DNA of 64,000 bases, from positions 8,615,501 through 8,679,500 of the forward strand of contig CANJKZ010000010.1 of NCBI GenBank assembly GCA_947471745.1. The letters are read 5' to 3'. Positions 39,651 to 52,100 of the stretch are shown here, piece by piece; the stretch's first letter is position 1; each line of letters begins with the position of its first letter. The notes under the pieces are model-generated. The model was not told where the DNA came from, searched no databases, and saw nothing but the letters and a program-made list of their open reading frames with translations. The translations under genes were made by a program, and so were the position numbers. The DNA comes from Closterium sp. Naga37s-1 (taxonomy: Eukaryota; Streptophyta; Zygnematophyceae; Desmidiales; Closteriaceae).

Positions 39651-41794
39651 TTCTTACACTTATGTCTTTCTTCACTTCCTGAAATGTCATTAGAACCGGA
39701 GTATCAAGTTCCCCTCTATTGCCTCATCCTTCCTACCTTTGGTAGACTCACCAGGTCCAACCAACCTTCCTACCTTTGGTTGGGTCACCAGGTCCAACCA
39801 GCCTTTCTACCTTTGAAACCTGGGGACCTCGGTTTTAAGCCATGTTCCTGCAGCTCACCTGGAATTTCTGCAGCCGCTCTTGGTTCTGCGCCTGCAGCTC
39901 CTTGTTATCCCGGTCAAAGAACTGCTGCGACGAGATCGCCTTCGCCCCTGCGAACTTCCTGCGAGCCTTGTCTGACTCCTCGATTGGCTGCAACCCACAA
40001 AGAGAGGATTGGAAACATAAGAATTGGTCCAAGCAATCAAGGCCGCCAAAAACGAAAACGAGCGCGTCCTGATGAGGGCGAATACCTGGGGTGAAACAGA
40101 CTAGACGACGTCACCAGGCCAAACAGGCCGTCACCCGTTGCAAGAAGCACCGGCAGCTCGAACGCATCGCACCCCAGAAACATCACATGCCAACAGCAGA
40201 TGACTGAGCCAAACAGATTCAACAAGCAGCAGAGTGTACCCAAAACGGAGGCAGGGGCCTGTACCTGAGGTGGGGGCTTGGGCCGGTTACTGGGAACAGC
40301 CCTGATCCCTCCCGAGAAGTCGTTGAAAAAGTCTCCAGCTGCCGCGGGCGCCGCTACGTGGCCGCCTCTGCCGGACCCGGCGCCTGGCTGCGAGGAGGAG
40401 GACGCCTCGTTGTACGTGAAGCGCGACGCCTTGTGCTCCACCACGCCCACCTTAACCGGTGCCTCCACTGGCTTCTGCTCGTACAGGCTGTCGTTCGGCT
40501 GGAGATGCGGGGACGATGAGAGGGAGGAATTATTGAGAAAGAGTGAGGCAATGGGTGTGTGGATGGGCGCAAGGAACGCCATAAGTTGGCCGTGGCACTA
40601 GGTAATCCACTCGTTAATCATCTTCTTACTGAAATTCGCATTCCAAACACAGACGCGTTAGTATTGCACTTTCGATCATGCCTATGTTCTGCCAGTGCAC
40701 TCTACCTTGTTTTCTACCGCCATGGCTCGTGACATTCCACAGCCAAGTATACATCTACACACCGACCCATCCGCGCTAACCCACGAATACTGACCTTCGT
40801 CGTGAGCTTCTTAACGCCGAGGCCGGACGACTTAGTGGTCGTTTTTTTCGCAGTTACGCTCGTCGTCTTCCTTGTAACCGGAGAGACTCGCGACGCTGCA
40901 GCAGCGGGAGCAGGAGCAGCAGCGGCAGGAGCCGGGGCCTCCTCAGCAGCCGGCGCTGCCGCTGCAGCACCGCCATTCGGAGCTGTTTGGCTAGTCGATG
41001 TTGGCGAAGGGAGGGATGTCTGTGCGCCAGCAAAGCTCTTCGCAACTTCCTTCGCGAGAAGCTGCCGGTAGAGTTCGGCGGCTCTTGAGGTGTATTTTTG
41101 TTCGATCTTGCCTCCGTCCGTCCAGCCGTGCTGCTTGAAGAACGCACGCGCTCGGCCGTTTCCTCCAAAGGCCATGATCTTCAATTGCTCTACGCTCCAA
41201 CCGTCAAGAGTTGTCGACCTGATAAGCGACAAAGATTGACATCACCAAGGCTTTGATGATCGCCGAAAACACCGGTTGCTGCGCGATAGGCTTCAAAGCA
41301 ACACATCGGGTCCCGCAGTCTGGCACATTCTGGGAATCTTTCCTAAGTTTGTGAATGCCAGGATACACATCCTGGGAAATAATAACTGGGTAAGAATAAG
41401 TAGTTCCAACAGCCGAGTATGAATTCAGACAGATTCGTGGAAACGGACCTGACAAAGCTGACGTGCACGCCAAGACTACGATGCATCGCTGAACAGTCGA
41501 GGCATATGAAGACTCCGTAAGTGACCGATGCCCATGTAGGGTTCTTCGCATTGCAGTCAAAGCACATCTGAGAGAAAAAGTCGAGAGACAACGAAGCAGA
41601 TTCGAGCAGATTCGCACAACAATGCATAATGCACAGCATAGCATGAACCACTGTGATCACACCAAACAGATACAATCCAAACAACAAGGATATACACATC
41701 ATAACCTAAGACTCATTCTAACCTTGTTCTCGGCTTTTGCTCGTAGCTTTTTGAAAACGGGATCCCTCTCCCAAACCTCCTCTTGGTTCGCCAT
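38584..41794 (-). CDS. ARF GTPase-activating protein, AGD8/9/10 type
   Basis: Exons (minus strand) 41723-41794, 41449-41567, 40795-41218, 40265-40498, 39859-39987, about 39030-39133 and 38584-38664; phases close for all those with fixed borders. It starts [20 protein letters not shown]. The ArfGAP zinc finger is CFDC, 16 residues, CLDC, followed by the invariant Arg in [16 protein letters not shown] and by [20 protein letters not shown]. Then an Ala/Pro linker, a segment [20 protein letters not shown], and the C-terminal repeats SSQQFFDRD and [10 protein letters not shown] typical of ArfGAP2/3 and plant AGD8-10, ending [16 protein letters not shown]. It should stimulate GTP hydrolysis on ARF1 during COPI coat turnover at the Golgi. 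The donor of the sixth exon is not fixed, and one further small exon may lie before the last. Confidence 0.9.
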
Positions 41795-42400
41795 TGTTGC
41801 TGGTTCCAAACCTAACAGATGTCCAACACGAGGACTAACAGGGAACGAGTTACGAAACTAGTAAACCGAATGGAATCCGAGCTATAGATCGCCAAGTAGT
41901 TCACCAGCTAGAGAGCTCAGAAAGCCGTCAGCCTGAATTTGGTGAATCTGTGTTGGCCTGCTTCTCAACAACTGACAGACAACCTATGATCAGAGAGGGG
42001 AAATCAGGGTTTCCTCGCCTGCAGTTTTTCTCTCACTTTGCCTCACAATTATTTCTGTTGGTTGAAGGGTTGGTTGGTGGTGAGGCGAGAATGCCCCTGT
42101 GTCTCTCAAACCAGCAACTCGAAGCTAGATTTCTGGTTTGGAGGGAGGCTCGATGTGGAATTACAGGGATCTCCGCGTGATCTGGCGCAGCGATTGGAGC
42201 ATGTGTTGAGTTTCCCGCCTGCGCCCCGCCAAGTCAAGCTCTCAAGCTCTACCGAGCTCCGTGGCTGACATAGGCCTTGGGGACCCCAACGCCACCTCAC
42301 CAGCAAGAACGTCCGAAGCTGAAATGATTCACTATTGATATGATCAGCACCACTCTTACATCTAGCCAAAAGTACATGAACCATAAGATTCTCCTTGATT
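41795..42400. other. intergenic, ArfGAP promoter and HSP33 3' flank
   Basis: No gene recognised. Both neighbours are on the minus strand, so this must hold the HSP33 polyadenylation region and the ArfGAP promoter. Confidence 0.5.
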
Positions 42401-45400
42401 TCATTCCTTTCCTGCTTTCACTAGAAGATCGTGCAAATCTTCCTCTGTAAAATCCACCACCTCTGCACAAAACTCGCACCGAACCTCCACCGACCCTGCA
42501 CCACCACGAAAAAACAAATGAAGGGACTTCAAATCTGATGGAATGACCAAAGCAATCCCAAACTTGATTGCCAATCATTACTCCGAGGAGCTTGAGATTA
42601 ACATGACACACCAGATTATTTCATCCACTCACCTCTTTCCTCAATGAGTTTCTTCACGTCCTCGGCTCCTAGTGACTCCACAGCTCTAAGCATGCGAGGC
42701 TTCAAGTCTTCCAGACCACATGGGCCAAACGTAGGCACAATCTGTATGAGAGGGGATGGGAGGAGAGGAGAATAGACTGAGTGCGTTTCTCAACGATTGC
42801 CAGTGATAACAACAGGCTGACAATCACATGCTGCACTGCATCCAGTATACGAGTGACATGCCCAACCAGCATTGCAGACAAATTATACGGCAATATCAAA
42901 CCACACCATGCCAAGCACAAGGTCCGGACATACCGGATCTATGACAGGTTCGGGATCCAACCCCTGCAAGAGATGGTGAGCAATGGCCCCTGCATCCATG
43001 CGCTGCACCGCATCTGACATGGCGCCCAGTGATTGGACGTTGGCCTCTAGCTTGTCTAGCGTCTCGTCCGAGCAGAAGGGAAGGACCTGGAGAGAGGTGC
43101 CAAGGTGTAAGACAACGACCAAGCCAGAAGGATGAGACGCCATGCAGAGTTCATGGAACAGGAGAATAAGTGTATCTAATACTGAGAAAAGAGAGGATGA
43201 TTGAAAAGGAAGAAGGTGCTCAGAAAGCACTTCATTCATGGCACTGAAGAGAAAATACGTGGGCAGCAGTGCTTGAACAAGGACCTGCCTGCCGCCCTCA
43301 CAATGTCTTGATGAGTTGGCGCACAGAGCCACAGGTGACAAACAACTCGTTTGGCGTCGAGCCAGCCACTCACCTGAACAAGGAACCCCCCTGCCGCCCT
43401 GACAATGCCATCCTTGCCCACTGCCACTCCCAGCCCCATAGCTGAGTTGATCTGCTCACTCTCCGCCAGGTAGTTTGCCAAATCCTCTGCGATCTCCCCT
43501 GACACCAGAGGCACAGTGCCACTGAAAGTGGTGTTGCGTGAAAAGATGGATGGGAACAGCGATTGGGGAAGAAGCTGGGTTGGATCGCTCACTCTCCGCC
43601 AAATAGTCTGCCCTGACAACAGGGGGCATTGCTCATAGTATAAAAAATCCAGAAAGCATAAAGGGGCAGCAGGTGAGTAGCGGCTGCTAGTGTTATAAAT
43701 TACAACCTACTAATCCTTTTGCGGTTTCCAATAACAGAGTGCTGCTGCTTGTGGAGGAATGTGGAGAGATGGAAAGGGATGAATGGTAAAAGCGTGTGGC
43801 CAGAGCTGTACCAAGTCAAGCAGGGCTTATACCTTCATATCAAGGTTCATACCTTCATATTGAGCCTCATACCATAAAACCAATACCCATCCCGTCCTAA
43901 GGCTCATCATATCAAGGTGAAATTGATGAACCAACACCATGTTCTTTATTCACTAATAAGGCTCACGTGTAAGGCGACTGCCAGGAGGGATGGGTTCGAA
44001 TGACGCTAAGCACTCCCTTGCCCACTGCACCCCCCACGTCCATCTGGCCATGGAAAGAGGAAAGCGGAGAAACAGGGACACGCATTGAAGCACGAAACGG
44101 GGACCGAGAAATCAGAAGAAGTCCCAAACAGACAAATGCACTTGTTCATCGCATTTCATGTATTTGAGTTGCCTACCTTGCCCTTGGAGTTGAGAGGCAA
44201 GTCGGCCAGCGGATTAACGGCAAACCCTTTCACCTCCCCATGCAGTGCTGAAACAGCCGTGATCTGCCCAATAGGCCCCCGGCCGTTCACTGCACGTACT
44301 TGAGTTGCCTACCTTGCCCTTGGAGTTGAGAGGAGGATCGGCCAGGGGATTAACGGCAAACCCTTTCACCTCCCCGTGCAGCGCTGAAACAGCCGTGATC
44401 TGCCCAATGGGCCCCCGGCCGTTCACCGTGACTTGCACGGATTCGTCTGGCCCCTTCATTGCCCCCAGCAGCAGCGTCCCCATTAGCAGCCGCCCCAGTG
44501 CTGCTACAGCCTGTGATAGGGGCGGACATGAAGGAAAGAATAGGAGTGGCAGGGCGGATATAGCTCTCTCTCCTTGACGTAGCAGGCAGATATTGCCAGT
44601 GTTTCCCTGGTAAGTGTTCCCACCTGCGGAACTCACGGAAAGGATTAAAGGCATGACTGTGACTGGGCTGGTGCTTTGGACAAAACTAAAAACTAAAAAT
44701 CACAACTGCGGCTGCAGGAAGCAAAGAGATGATGTCCGTCTCACCGTGGGGGCCATGCCGTGCCGTGCCTGAGCCTCTTTGACCAGATCAGTAGCCGCCA
44801 CCACCATTACAGACACCTGCCAATACGGACCAGAGGGTCGATGCGGTTGACGAATCATGCGTGGATGGGATCGCAGAAAAACAGGTTAATAAGAAACGCC
44901 TGATAGGACAGAGTTCGAGGCCCAAGGATTAGAGACGTTTTAATCTTCAGAGTTCTTTCGCCTGCAAAAGTGTTGCTATCAGTAGAGACGTTTTATTGAT
45001 TTAATTTAATCTCCTAGTCCTTATTCAACCGCCGTACCTCCGCATTGCCTGAGATGAATTTGACCAGCTCGTCCTTAGTAGCGTAACGTGCTGGTACCTC
45101 CGCGACACCAGCAGTCATGGTTCGAGTTCTAAGTCGACTCAAAACTCACCTCCGCATTGCCTTCGATGAATTTGACCATCTCGTCTTTGGTAGCGTGGCG
45201 CGCTGGTGCCTCCGCCACACCAGCTGCAGAGTCATGGCTCTCACTGCCCGTGTGATCGCCGTCGGATTGGCTAGCGCTGACGTGGACAGCGACACGGCGG
45301 AGGTCTGGACGGTAAAGGTGGGATCGGCGGGATTGACGGCCAGGTTGATAAGAGACCCGCGGATTTCTAGTTGCCGTCAATCGAAGCGGGGTTCGTCCAA

Positions 45401-45515
45401 GGCTGCTGCTGCTGCTAATGGCGACGTCTCTCTCTTCTGCTGATGGTCGGAGAGAGGTTCTAGATGGTAGGGTACTAATGTGTGCGTGGACTTGCGGGAC
45501 TGCAAGGACCTCCAT
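42401..45515 (-). CDS. HSP33: Hsp33-type redox-regulated chaperone, 8 exons
   Basis: Exons (minus) 45150-45515, 44745-44816, 44313-44510, 43967-44043, 43374-43521, 42934-43086, 42633-42741 and 42401-42495 join in phase to 405 aa. The N-terminus is a Ser/Arg-rich probable organelle transit peptide. Core motifs follow the bacterial HslO order: [110 protein letters not shown]. The zinc/redox site is altered: the C-x-C motif reads F-G-P-C-G (first Cys is Gly), with CEFC about 34 residues later, so three of four zinc cysteines remain. Hsp33 is a holdase activated by oxidation; loss of one ligand may change switching. The start ATG at 45515 is preferred because the upstream codons derive from a palindrome. 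Confidence 0.9.
43261..45120 (-). repeat. exon echoes in HSP33 introns
   Basis: Copies of the end of exon 1 (about 45040-45120, [15 protein letters not shown] plus donor), the end of exon 3 (44196-44305, with the same gtaggcaac donor context) and the end of exon 5 (about 43261-43345, degenerate). Each lies downstream of the true exon in transcription order. Confidence 0.85.
45036..45237. repeat. 90-bp duplication around a 24-nt palindrome
   Basis: Copy at 45036-45120 and copy at 45148-45237 flank a palindrome at 45124-45147 (aagtcgactcaaaactc on its right side; 10 of 12 pairs). The palindrome overlaps the splice donor of HSP33 exon 1. Confidence 0.88.
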
Positions 45516-46197
45516 TGCGACTGGTACTATCAGTGATGTCGCTAACCTTTTGAGGCGCCTCAAAGGTTGCTAACCACGGCGGACCACCTCAGACTTCGTA
45601 GACCAGCTAAGAGGTATCTGGCCGAATTGCACCTTGACAACGGAGCGGAAACGTATGTCACCAGCAAGCACGGTGATCTGTCAGTGAAGAGAATCTTGTC
45701 AGTGAAGGGAATGCGTGGCACCTGAAGCTGTAATGGACAGAACCACGATGATTTGACTGGAAGTCAGGGATATATGAAAAAAACACAGCAAGAGAACAAT
45801 CTTGATTTGCAAGGGTACTGTTCGATTCGGTTCTTCTGGGCTCGGTGGAAACAGATGCAAGACTCTAAACCGTAATCGAAACACGCATAACCGAACCGAA
45901 CCTTCTGAGTGGTGCTGCTTTGCTTAGGGAAAGGTACTTCCACGTGGCACGTTGTCGCTGCTCCGCGTGGATTCTCCACGCAGGCAGCTTTTCTAAATTA
46001 GCAGGATACAGAGCCACTCGATTCAGTATTAAAGGCGTAAGAGCAGAAAATAATACTAAACAATAATCCTCCTGCCAGGAAATTGGTCACTTGCGGCAAC
46101 ACTTCTCTTGTGAGGCCTAGTTGAAAGGCAACTAGGTGGTTACTCTCTCGTCTCATTGTCATACTTGCCCCGAGAAGTAACTCCCAGTCACCACCGT
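45516..46197. promoter_or_regulatory. shared divergent promoter region, HSP33 / RluD-like
   Basis: The two genes are transcribed away from each other from this 0.7-kb gap. It contains a G-box, ccacgtggca, with CACGTG at 45941-45946, and a short hairpin gcgtgg/ccacgc just after. A G-box is a known bZIP/bHLH site; any function here is inference. Confidence 0.5.
45549..45564. repeat. palindrome TTTGAGGCGCCTCAAA in HSP33 leader
   Basis: A 16-nt perfect palindrome 34 nt upstream of the HSP33 ATG. A short direct repeat gctaacc flanks it (45541-45547 and 45569-45575). Confidence 0.85.
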
Positions 46198-49100
46198 ATG
46201 ATTGCCTGCTATTCTCGTTCATTTTTCCGGCATCCACGGAAGCCGTTCGCCAATTGCATGCCCACATTAGTGACGGCGTTTCCGCATCTCAGTCCATATT
46301 CGTTGGCCCTTGATTGGCGCTCCGCTTCACCCAGTGCGATTCTGGCCATTCATCCCAGAGGCCTCGGGATTTCGAATTCGTACACAGACTCAAACGTCAG
46401 TAGCTCTTTGGTTCGAGCCGCAATTTCCATGAATTCGTTCTATGTTGCTACGAGCTCGAAGAATTCCCTAGGCATGACTGGCATAATTCACTCAGTTTCT
46501 CATCTGATTGATTCTCCGGGCGCTAGCAAGCGTTCAGAGACGAACCGTGGAAACGTCTTCAGAATTCCGCGCACCCCTCTAAGCAGACACGTCAGCACGA
46601 GCGAGCTCGCCAGTCAGAATACAACACGTTGCATTGGAAGCTGCTTCTCTGCTCGGTCGCGTGGTGTAAGAAATGCGGCGTCGCATGGTAGCACGCAATA
46701 CACAACAGAATCTACCAACGACGTGACAATAACGGGCGAAGCCTTGGACCCGGTGACGCTGCCTCGGAATGTGACAATAACAGGGGAATCTGTAAATTCT
46801 GTATCGAACCTTAGCCAAACGGAACCTCAGGATGCGACAGTAGCAGAAGAGTCTGTAGACGGCGTGGTCACTCGGAGCCAGGCCAAATCCCGGCTAGATG
46901 CGTTTCTGGCAGCACAGGGGGAGCGCGTCAGTCGTGCCAGGTGGCAGGACGCCATTCGGCAGGGGAAAGTGCTGGTGAATGGCGCTGTCCAGAAGAAGGT
47001 GAGAAGCAGGGAGGGTGCCATTCAGTTTTCTCATGAGGGCGGGAATCGCAGGGAGGGAGGCAGACAGGCAGGCAGGCAAGCAGGCAGGCAGGCAGACAGA
47101 CAGGCAGACAGACAGACAGATAAGGTAGTCTACTAGCTGTTCCTCTCCCACCAGCTTTTAAGCCCACCGTGAACCTTCACATTCAACCCTTGTCTGTGTC
47201 CTGAGCCGCTCGTGCACAGAACGAGGGCTAGAGGGAGGGAGGCACAGAGAGTGAGAGGGAGGGAGGCACGCAGAGAGATGGAGGGAGGCACGCAGAGAGA
47301 TGGAGGGAGGCACGCAGAGAGATGGAGGGAGGCACGCAGAGAGATGGAGGGAGGCACGCAGAGAGAGGGAGGGAGGCACGCAGAGAGATGGAGGGAGGCA
47401 CGTAGAGAGATGGAGGGAGGCACGCAGAGAGAGGGAGGGAGGCACGCAGAGAGATGGAGGGAGGCACGCAGAGAGAGGGAGGGAGGCACGCAGAGAGATG
47501 GAGGGAGGCACGCAGAGAGAGGGAGGGAGGCACGCAGAGAGATGGAGGGAGGCACGCAGAGAGATGGAGGGAGGCACGCAGAGAGATGGAGGGAGGCACG
47601 CAGAGAGAGGGAGGGAGGCACGCAGAGAGATGGAGGGAGGCACGTAGAGAGATGGAGGGAGGCACGCAGAGAGAGGGAGGGAGGCACGCAGAGAGATGGA
47701 GGGAGGCACGTAGAGAGATGGAGGGAGGCACGCAGAGAGAGGGAGGGAGGCACGCAGAGAGATGGAGGGAGGCACGCAGAGAGAGGGAGGGAGGCACGTA
47801 GAGAGAGGGAGGGAGGCACGTAGAGAGATGGAGGGAGGCACGCAGAGAGAGGGAGGGAGGCACGCAGAGAGATGGAGGGAGGCACGCAGAGAGAGGGAGG
47901 GAGGCACGCAGAGAGAGGGAGGGAGGCACGCAGAGAGATGGAGGGAGGCACGTAGAGAGATGGAGGGAGGCACGCAGAGAGAGGGAGGGAGGCACGCAGA
48001 GAGATGGAGGGAGGCACGTAGAGAGATGGAGGGAGGCACGCAGAGAGAGGGAGGGAGGCACGCAGAGAGATGGAGGGAGGCACGCAGAGAGAGGGAGGGA
48101 GGCACGCAGAGAGATGGAGGGAGGCACGCAGAGAGAGGGAGGGAGGCACGTAGAGAGAGGGAGGGAGGCACGCAGAGAAAGGGAGGGAGGCACGCAGAGA
48201 GATGGAGGGAGGCACGCAGAGAGAGGGAGGGAGGCACGCAGAGAGATGGAGGGAGGCACGTAGAGAGATGGAGGGAGGCACGCAGAGAAAGGGAGGGAGG
48301 CACGCAGAGAGATGGAGGGAGGCACGCAGAGAGATGGAGGGAGGCACGCAGAGAGAGGGAGGGAGGCACGTAGAGAGAGGGAGGGAGGCACGTAGAGAGA
48401 TGGAGGGAGGCACGCAGAGAGAGGGAGGGAGGCACGCAGAGAGATGGAGGGAGGCACGCAGAGAGATGGAGGGAGGCACGCAGAGAGAGGGAGGGAGGCA
48501 CGCAGAGAGATGGAGGGAGGCACGTAGAGAGATGGAGGGAGGCACGCAGAGAAAGGGAGGGAGGCACGCAGAGAGATGGAGGGAGGCACGCAGAGAGATG
48601 GAGGGAGGCACGCAGAGAGAGGGAGGGAGGCACGTAGAGAGAGGGAGGGAGGCACGTAGAGAGATGGAGGGAGGCACGCAGAGAGAGGGAGGGAGGCACG
48701 CAGAGAGAGGGAGGGAGGCACGCAGAGAGATGGAGGGAGGCACGCAGAGAGAGGGAGGGAGGCACGCAGAGAGATGGAGGGAGGCACGCAGAGAGAGGGA
48801 GGGAGGCACGTAGAGAGAGGGAGGGAGGCACGCAGAGAAAGGGAGGGAGGCACGCAGAGAGATGGAGGGAGGCACGCAGAGAGAGGGAGGGAGGCACGCA
48901 GAGAGATGGAGGGAGGCACGTAGAGAGATGGAGGGAGGCACGCAGAGAAAGGGAGGGAGGCACGCAGAGAGATGGAGGGAGGCACGCAGAGAGATGGAGG
49001 GAGGCACGCAGAGGGAGGGAGGGAGGCACGTAGAGAGAGGGAGGGAGGCACGTAGAGAGATGGAGGGAGGCACGCAGAGAGAGGGAGGGAGGCACGCAGA

Positions 49101-52100
49101 GAGATGGAGGGAGGCACGCAGAGAGATGGAGGGAGGCACGCAGAGAGATGGAGGGAGGCACGCAGAGAGATGGAGGGAGGCACGCAGAGAGATGGAGGGA
49201 GGCACGCAGAGAGAGGGAGGGAGGCACGTAGAGAGAGGGAGGGAGGCACGCAGAGAAAGGGAGGGAGGCACGCAGAGAGATGGAGGGAGGCACGCAGAGA
49301 GAGGGAGGGAGGCACGCAGAGAGATGGAGGGAGGCACGTAGAGAGATGGAGGGAGGCACGCAGAGAGAGGGAGGGAGGCACGTAGAGAGAGGGAGGGAGG
49401 CACGCAGAGAAAGGGAGGGAGGCACGCAGAGAGATGGAGGGAGGCACGCAGAGAGAGGGAGGGAGGCACGCAGAGAGATGGAGGGAGGCACGTAGAGAGA
49501 TGGAGGGAGGCACGCAGAGAAAGGGAGGGAGGCACGCAGAGAGATGGAGGGAGGCACGCAGAGAGATGGAGGGAGGCACGCAGAGAGAGGGAGGGAGGCA
49601 CGTAGAGAGAGGGAGGGAGGCACGTAGAGAGATGGAGGGAGGCACGCAGAGAGAGGGAGGGAGGCACGCAGAGAGATGGAGGGAGGCACGCAGAGAGATG
49701 GAGGGAGGCACGCAGAGAGATGGAGGGAGGCACGCAGAGAGATGGAGGGAGGCACGCAGAGAGATGGAGGGAGGCACGCAGAGAAAGGGAGGGAGGCACG
49801 CAGAGAGATGGAGGGAGGCACGCAGAGAGATGGAGGGAGGCACGCAGAGAGAGGGAGGGAGGCACGCAGAGAGAGGGAGGGAGGCACGCAGAGAGATGGA
49901 GGGAGGCACGCAGAGAGAGGGAGGGAGGCACGTAGAGAGATGGAGGGAGGCACGTAGAGAGATGGAGGGAGGCACGCAGAGAGAGGGAGGGAGGCACGTA
50001 GAGAGATGGAGGGAGGCACGCAGAGAGATGGAGGGAGGTACGCAGAGAGAGGGAGGGAGGCACGCAGAGAGATGGAGGGAGGCACGTAGAGAGATGGAGG
50101 GAGGCACGCAGAGAAAGGGAGGGAGGCACGCAGAGAGATGGAGGGAGGCACGCAGAGAGATGGAGGGAGGAACGCAGAGAGAGGGAGGGAGGTACGCAGA
50201 GAGAGGGAGGGAGGCACGTAGAGAGAGGGAGGCAGGCACGTAGAGAGATGGAGGGAGGCACGCAGAGAGAGGGAGGGAGGCACGCAGAGAGAGGGAGGGA
50301 GGCACGCAGAGAGAGGGAGGGAGGCACGTAGAGAGAGGGAGGGAGGCACGTAGAGAGATGGAGGGAGGCACGCAGAGAGAGGGAGGGAGGCACGCAGAGA
50401 GAGGGAGGGAGGCACGCAGAGAGAGGGAGGGAGGCACGCAGAGAGAGGGAGGGAGGCACGCAGAGAGAGGGTGGGAGGCACGCAGAGAGAGGGAGGGAGG
50501 CACGCAGAGAGAGGGAGGGAGGCACGCAGAGAGAGGGAGGGAGGCACGCAGAGAGAGGGAGGGAGGCACGCAGAGAGAGGGAGGGAGGCACGCAGAGAGA
50601 GGGAGGGAGGCACGCAGAGAGAGGGAGGGAGGCACGCAGAGAGAGGGAGGGAGGCACGCAGAGAGAGGGAGGGAGGCACGCAGAGAGAGGGAGGGAGGCA
50701 CGCAGAGAGAGGGAGGGAGGCACGCAGAGAGAGGGAGGGAGGCACGCAGAGAGAGGGAGGGAGGCACGCAGAGAGAGGGAGGGAGGCACGCAGAGAGAGG
50801 GAGGGAGGCACGCAGAGAGAGGGAGGGAGGCACGCAGAGAGAGGGAGGGAGGCACGCAGAGAGAGGGAGGGAGGCTGAGCTGAGGGTGGTCTCGACTCGC
50901 TCGTTCTCAGGGTGGTCTCGACTCGCTCGTTCTCATTCTTCCATCTTCCTTATCTCTCTCAATTCCCCATTCCCCTGCCTTCCCACAAACACCTTCCAGC
51001 CATCGTATGCAGTGAGGGAGGGCGACAGGGTGCAATGGCAGTTTCTCTCTCTGACCCCACTCCTCCGTTCCCACCTCTTCTCCGTTTCCCCCACCCCCCC
51101 CCAATTCCTGGCCTCGCCATTCCTCCCCTCGTCCAGCCGTCGTATGCAGTGAGGGAGGGCGACAGGGTGCAGGGCAGTCTTGCCCCGCCCCAGTCACAGC
51201 ACGCATTGGAGCCATCCGCCATTGCCCTGCACGTGGTGCATGAGGATGACCACGTGGTCGTGATCAACAAGGCTCCGCACATGGTACGTGGTCTCTCTTC
51301 CTTCCGTTCGCTACGCCCCAGTCACAGCACGCGTTGGAGCCATCCGCCATTGCCCTGCACGTGGTGCATGAGGATGACCACGTGGTAGTGGTCAACAAGG
51401 CTCCGCATATGGTAATTGTCTTGTCTCTGTATCCTCTTTTTTTATTTTTCCTTTCTTTTTGTTGGTTCTTTTCCCCTATTGGTTGCGTTGCACTGTGACG
51501 CAAGGAAGAATTTCTCTCCATCCATTGTGCTGAATGTGGCATGGCATATCATTGCCAAATGCTTTTGTTTTTGTTTTCCTTTCTTTACATTTCCTGTTCT
51601 AGGATGTGTATTGGTTATCCAATAACCCTATTCACCCTCGTTGCACCTCGCTTTCTGCTACCTGTCTGATTGTCCCGAATTGACCCCTCTGATCTCATGC
51701 ACCCCTCTCCTATCCTCCTCTCGTGCGCCACCCTCCCCTCCAGAGCAGGTGGTGCATCCCGCTGCAGGCAATTGGCAAGGCACTCTCGTGAACGCACTAC
51801 TGCACCACTACCAGCTCTCCTCCTCCTCCTCCTCCTCCTCCTCCTCCTCCTCCTCCTCCTCCTCCTCCTCCTCCTCCTCCTCCTCCTCCTCCTCATTCCC
51901 TGGGTCCGATTTGCCCTCCATGAAAGGAGTGGGGGAGAGGGTAGGGGACTCTCAGTCTTCTGTAGCAGCTGGTTGGGATGAGGAGGAGGATGAGGAGGGG
52001 GATGAGGACGAGGAGGAAATTGAAGAAGGGGACGAGGGAGAGGAGGGGAAGGAGGGACAGGGAGCAGAGGTGGGAGTGAGAGCAAGCATAACAGGGGGGG

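Noticed and set aside
43960-44010. gggttcgaatg resembling a tRNA B box
   Set aside because: It lies in HSP33 exon 4 ([11 protein letters not shown]) and is explained by coding sequence.
45516-45563. Upstream extension of HSP33 starting MRRLKRLATSL
   Set aside because: Its first codon is TTG inside a palindrome; the ATG at 45515 is the first true start.
47133-50855. Three overlapping minus-strand open frames of about 1200 codons (MPPSLSLRASLPLSACLPPS type)
   Set aside because: They are the 22-bp minisatellite read in all three frames; the unit has no minus-strand stop, and the array lies in an intron of a plus-strand gene.
47231-50875. CRISPR-like appearance of regular short repeats
   Set aside because: Units are contiguous with no unique spacers, and the genome is eukaryotic.
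51137-51412. Using both copies of the RluD-like exon 2 in one transcript
   Set aside because: The second copy (51312-51412) lacks the SYAVREGDRV start and would duplicate the EDDHVVVINK strand; the single-copy chain closes in phase with the S4 domain and catalytic exon.
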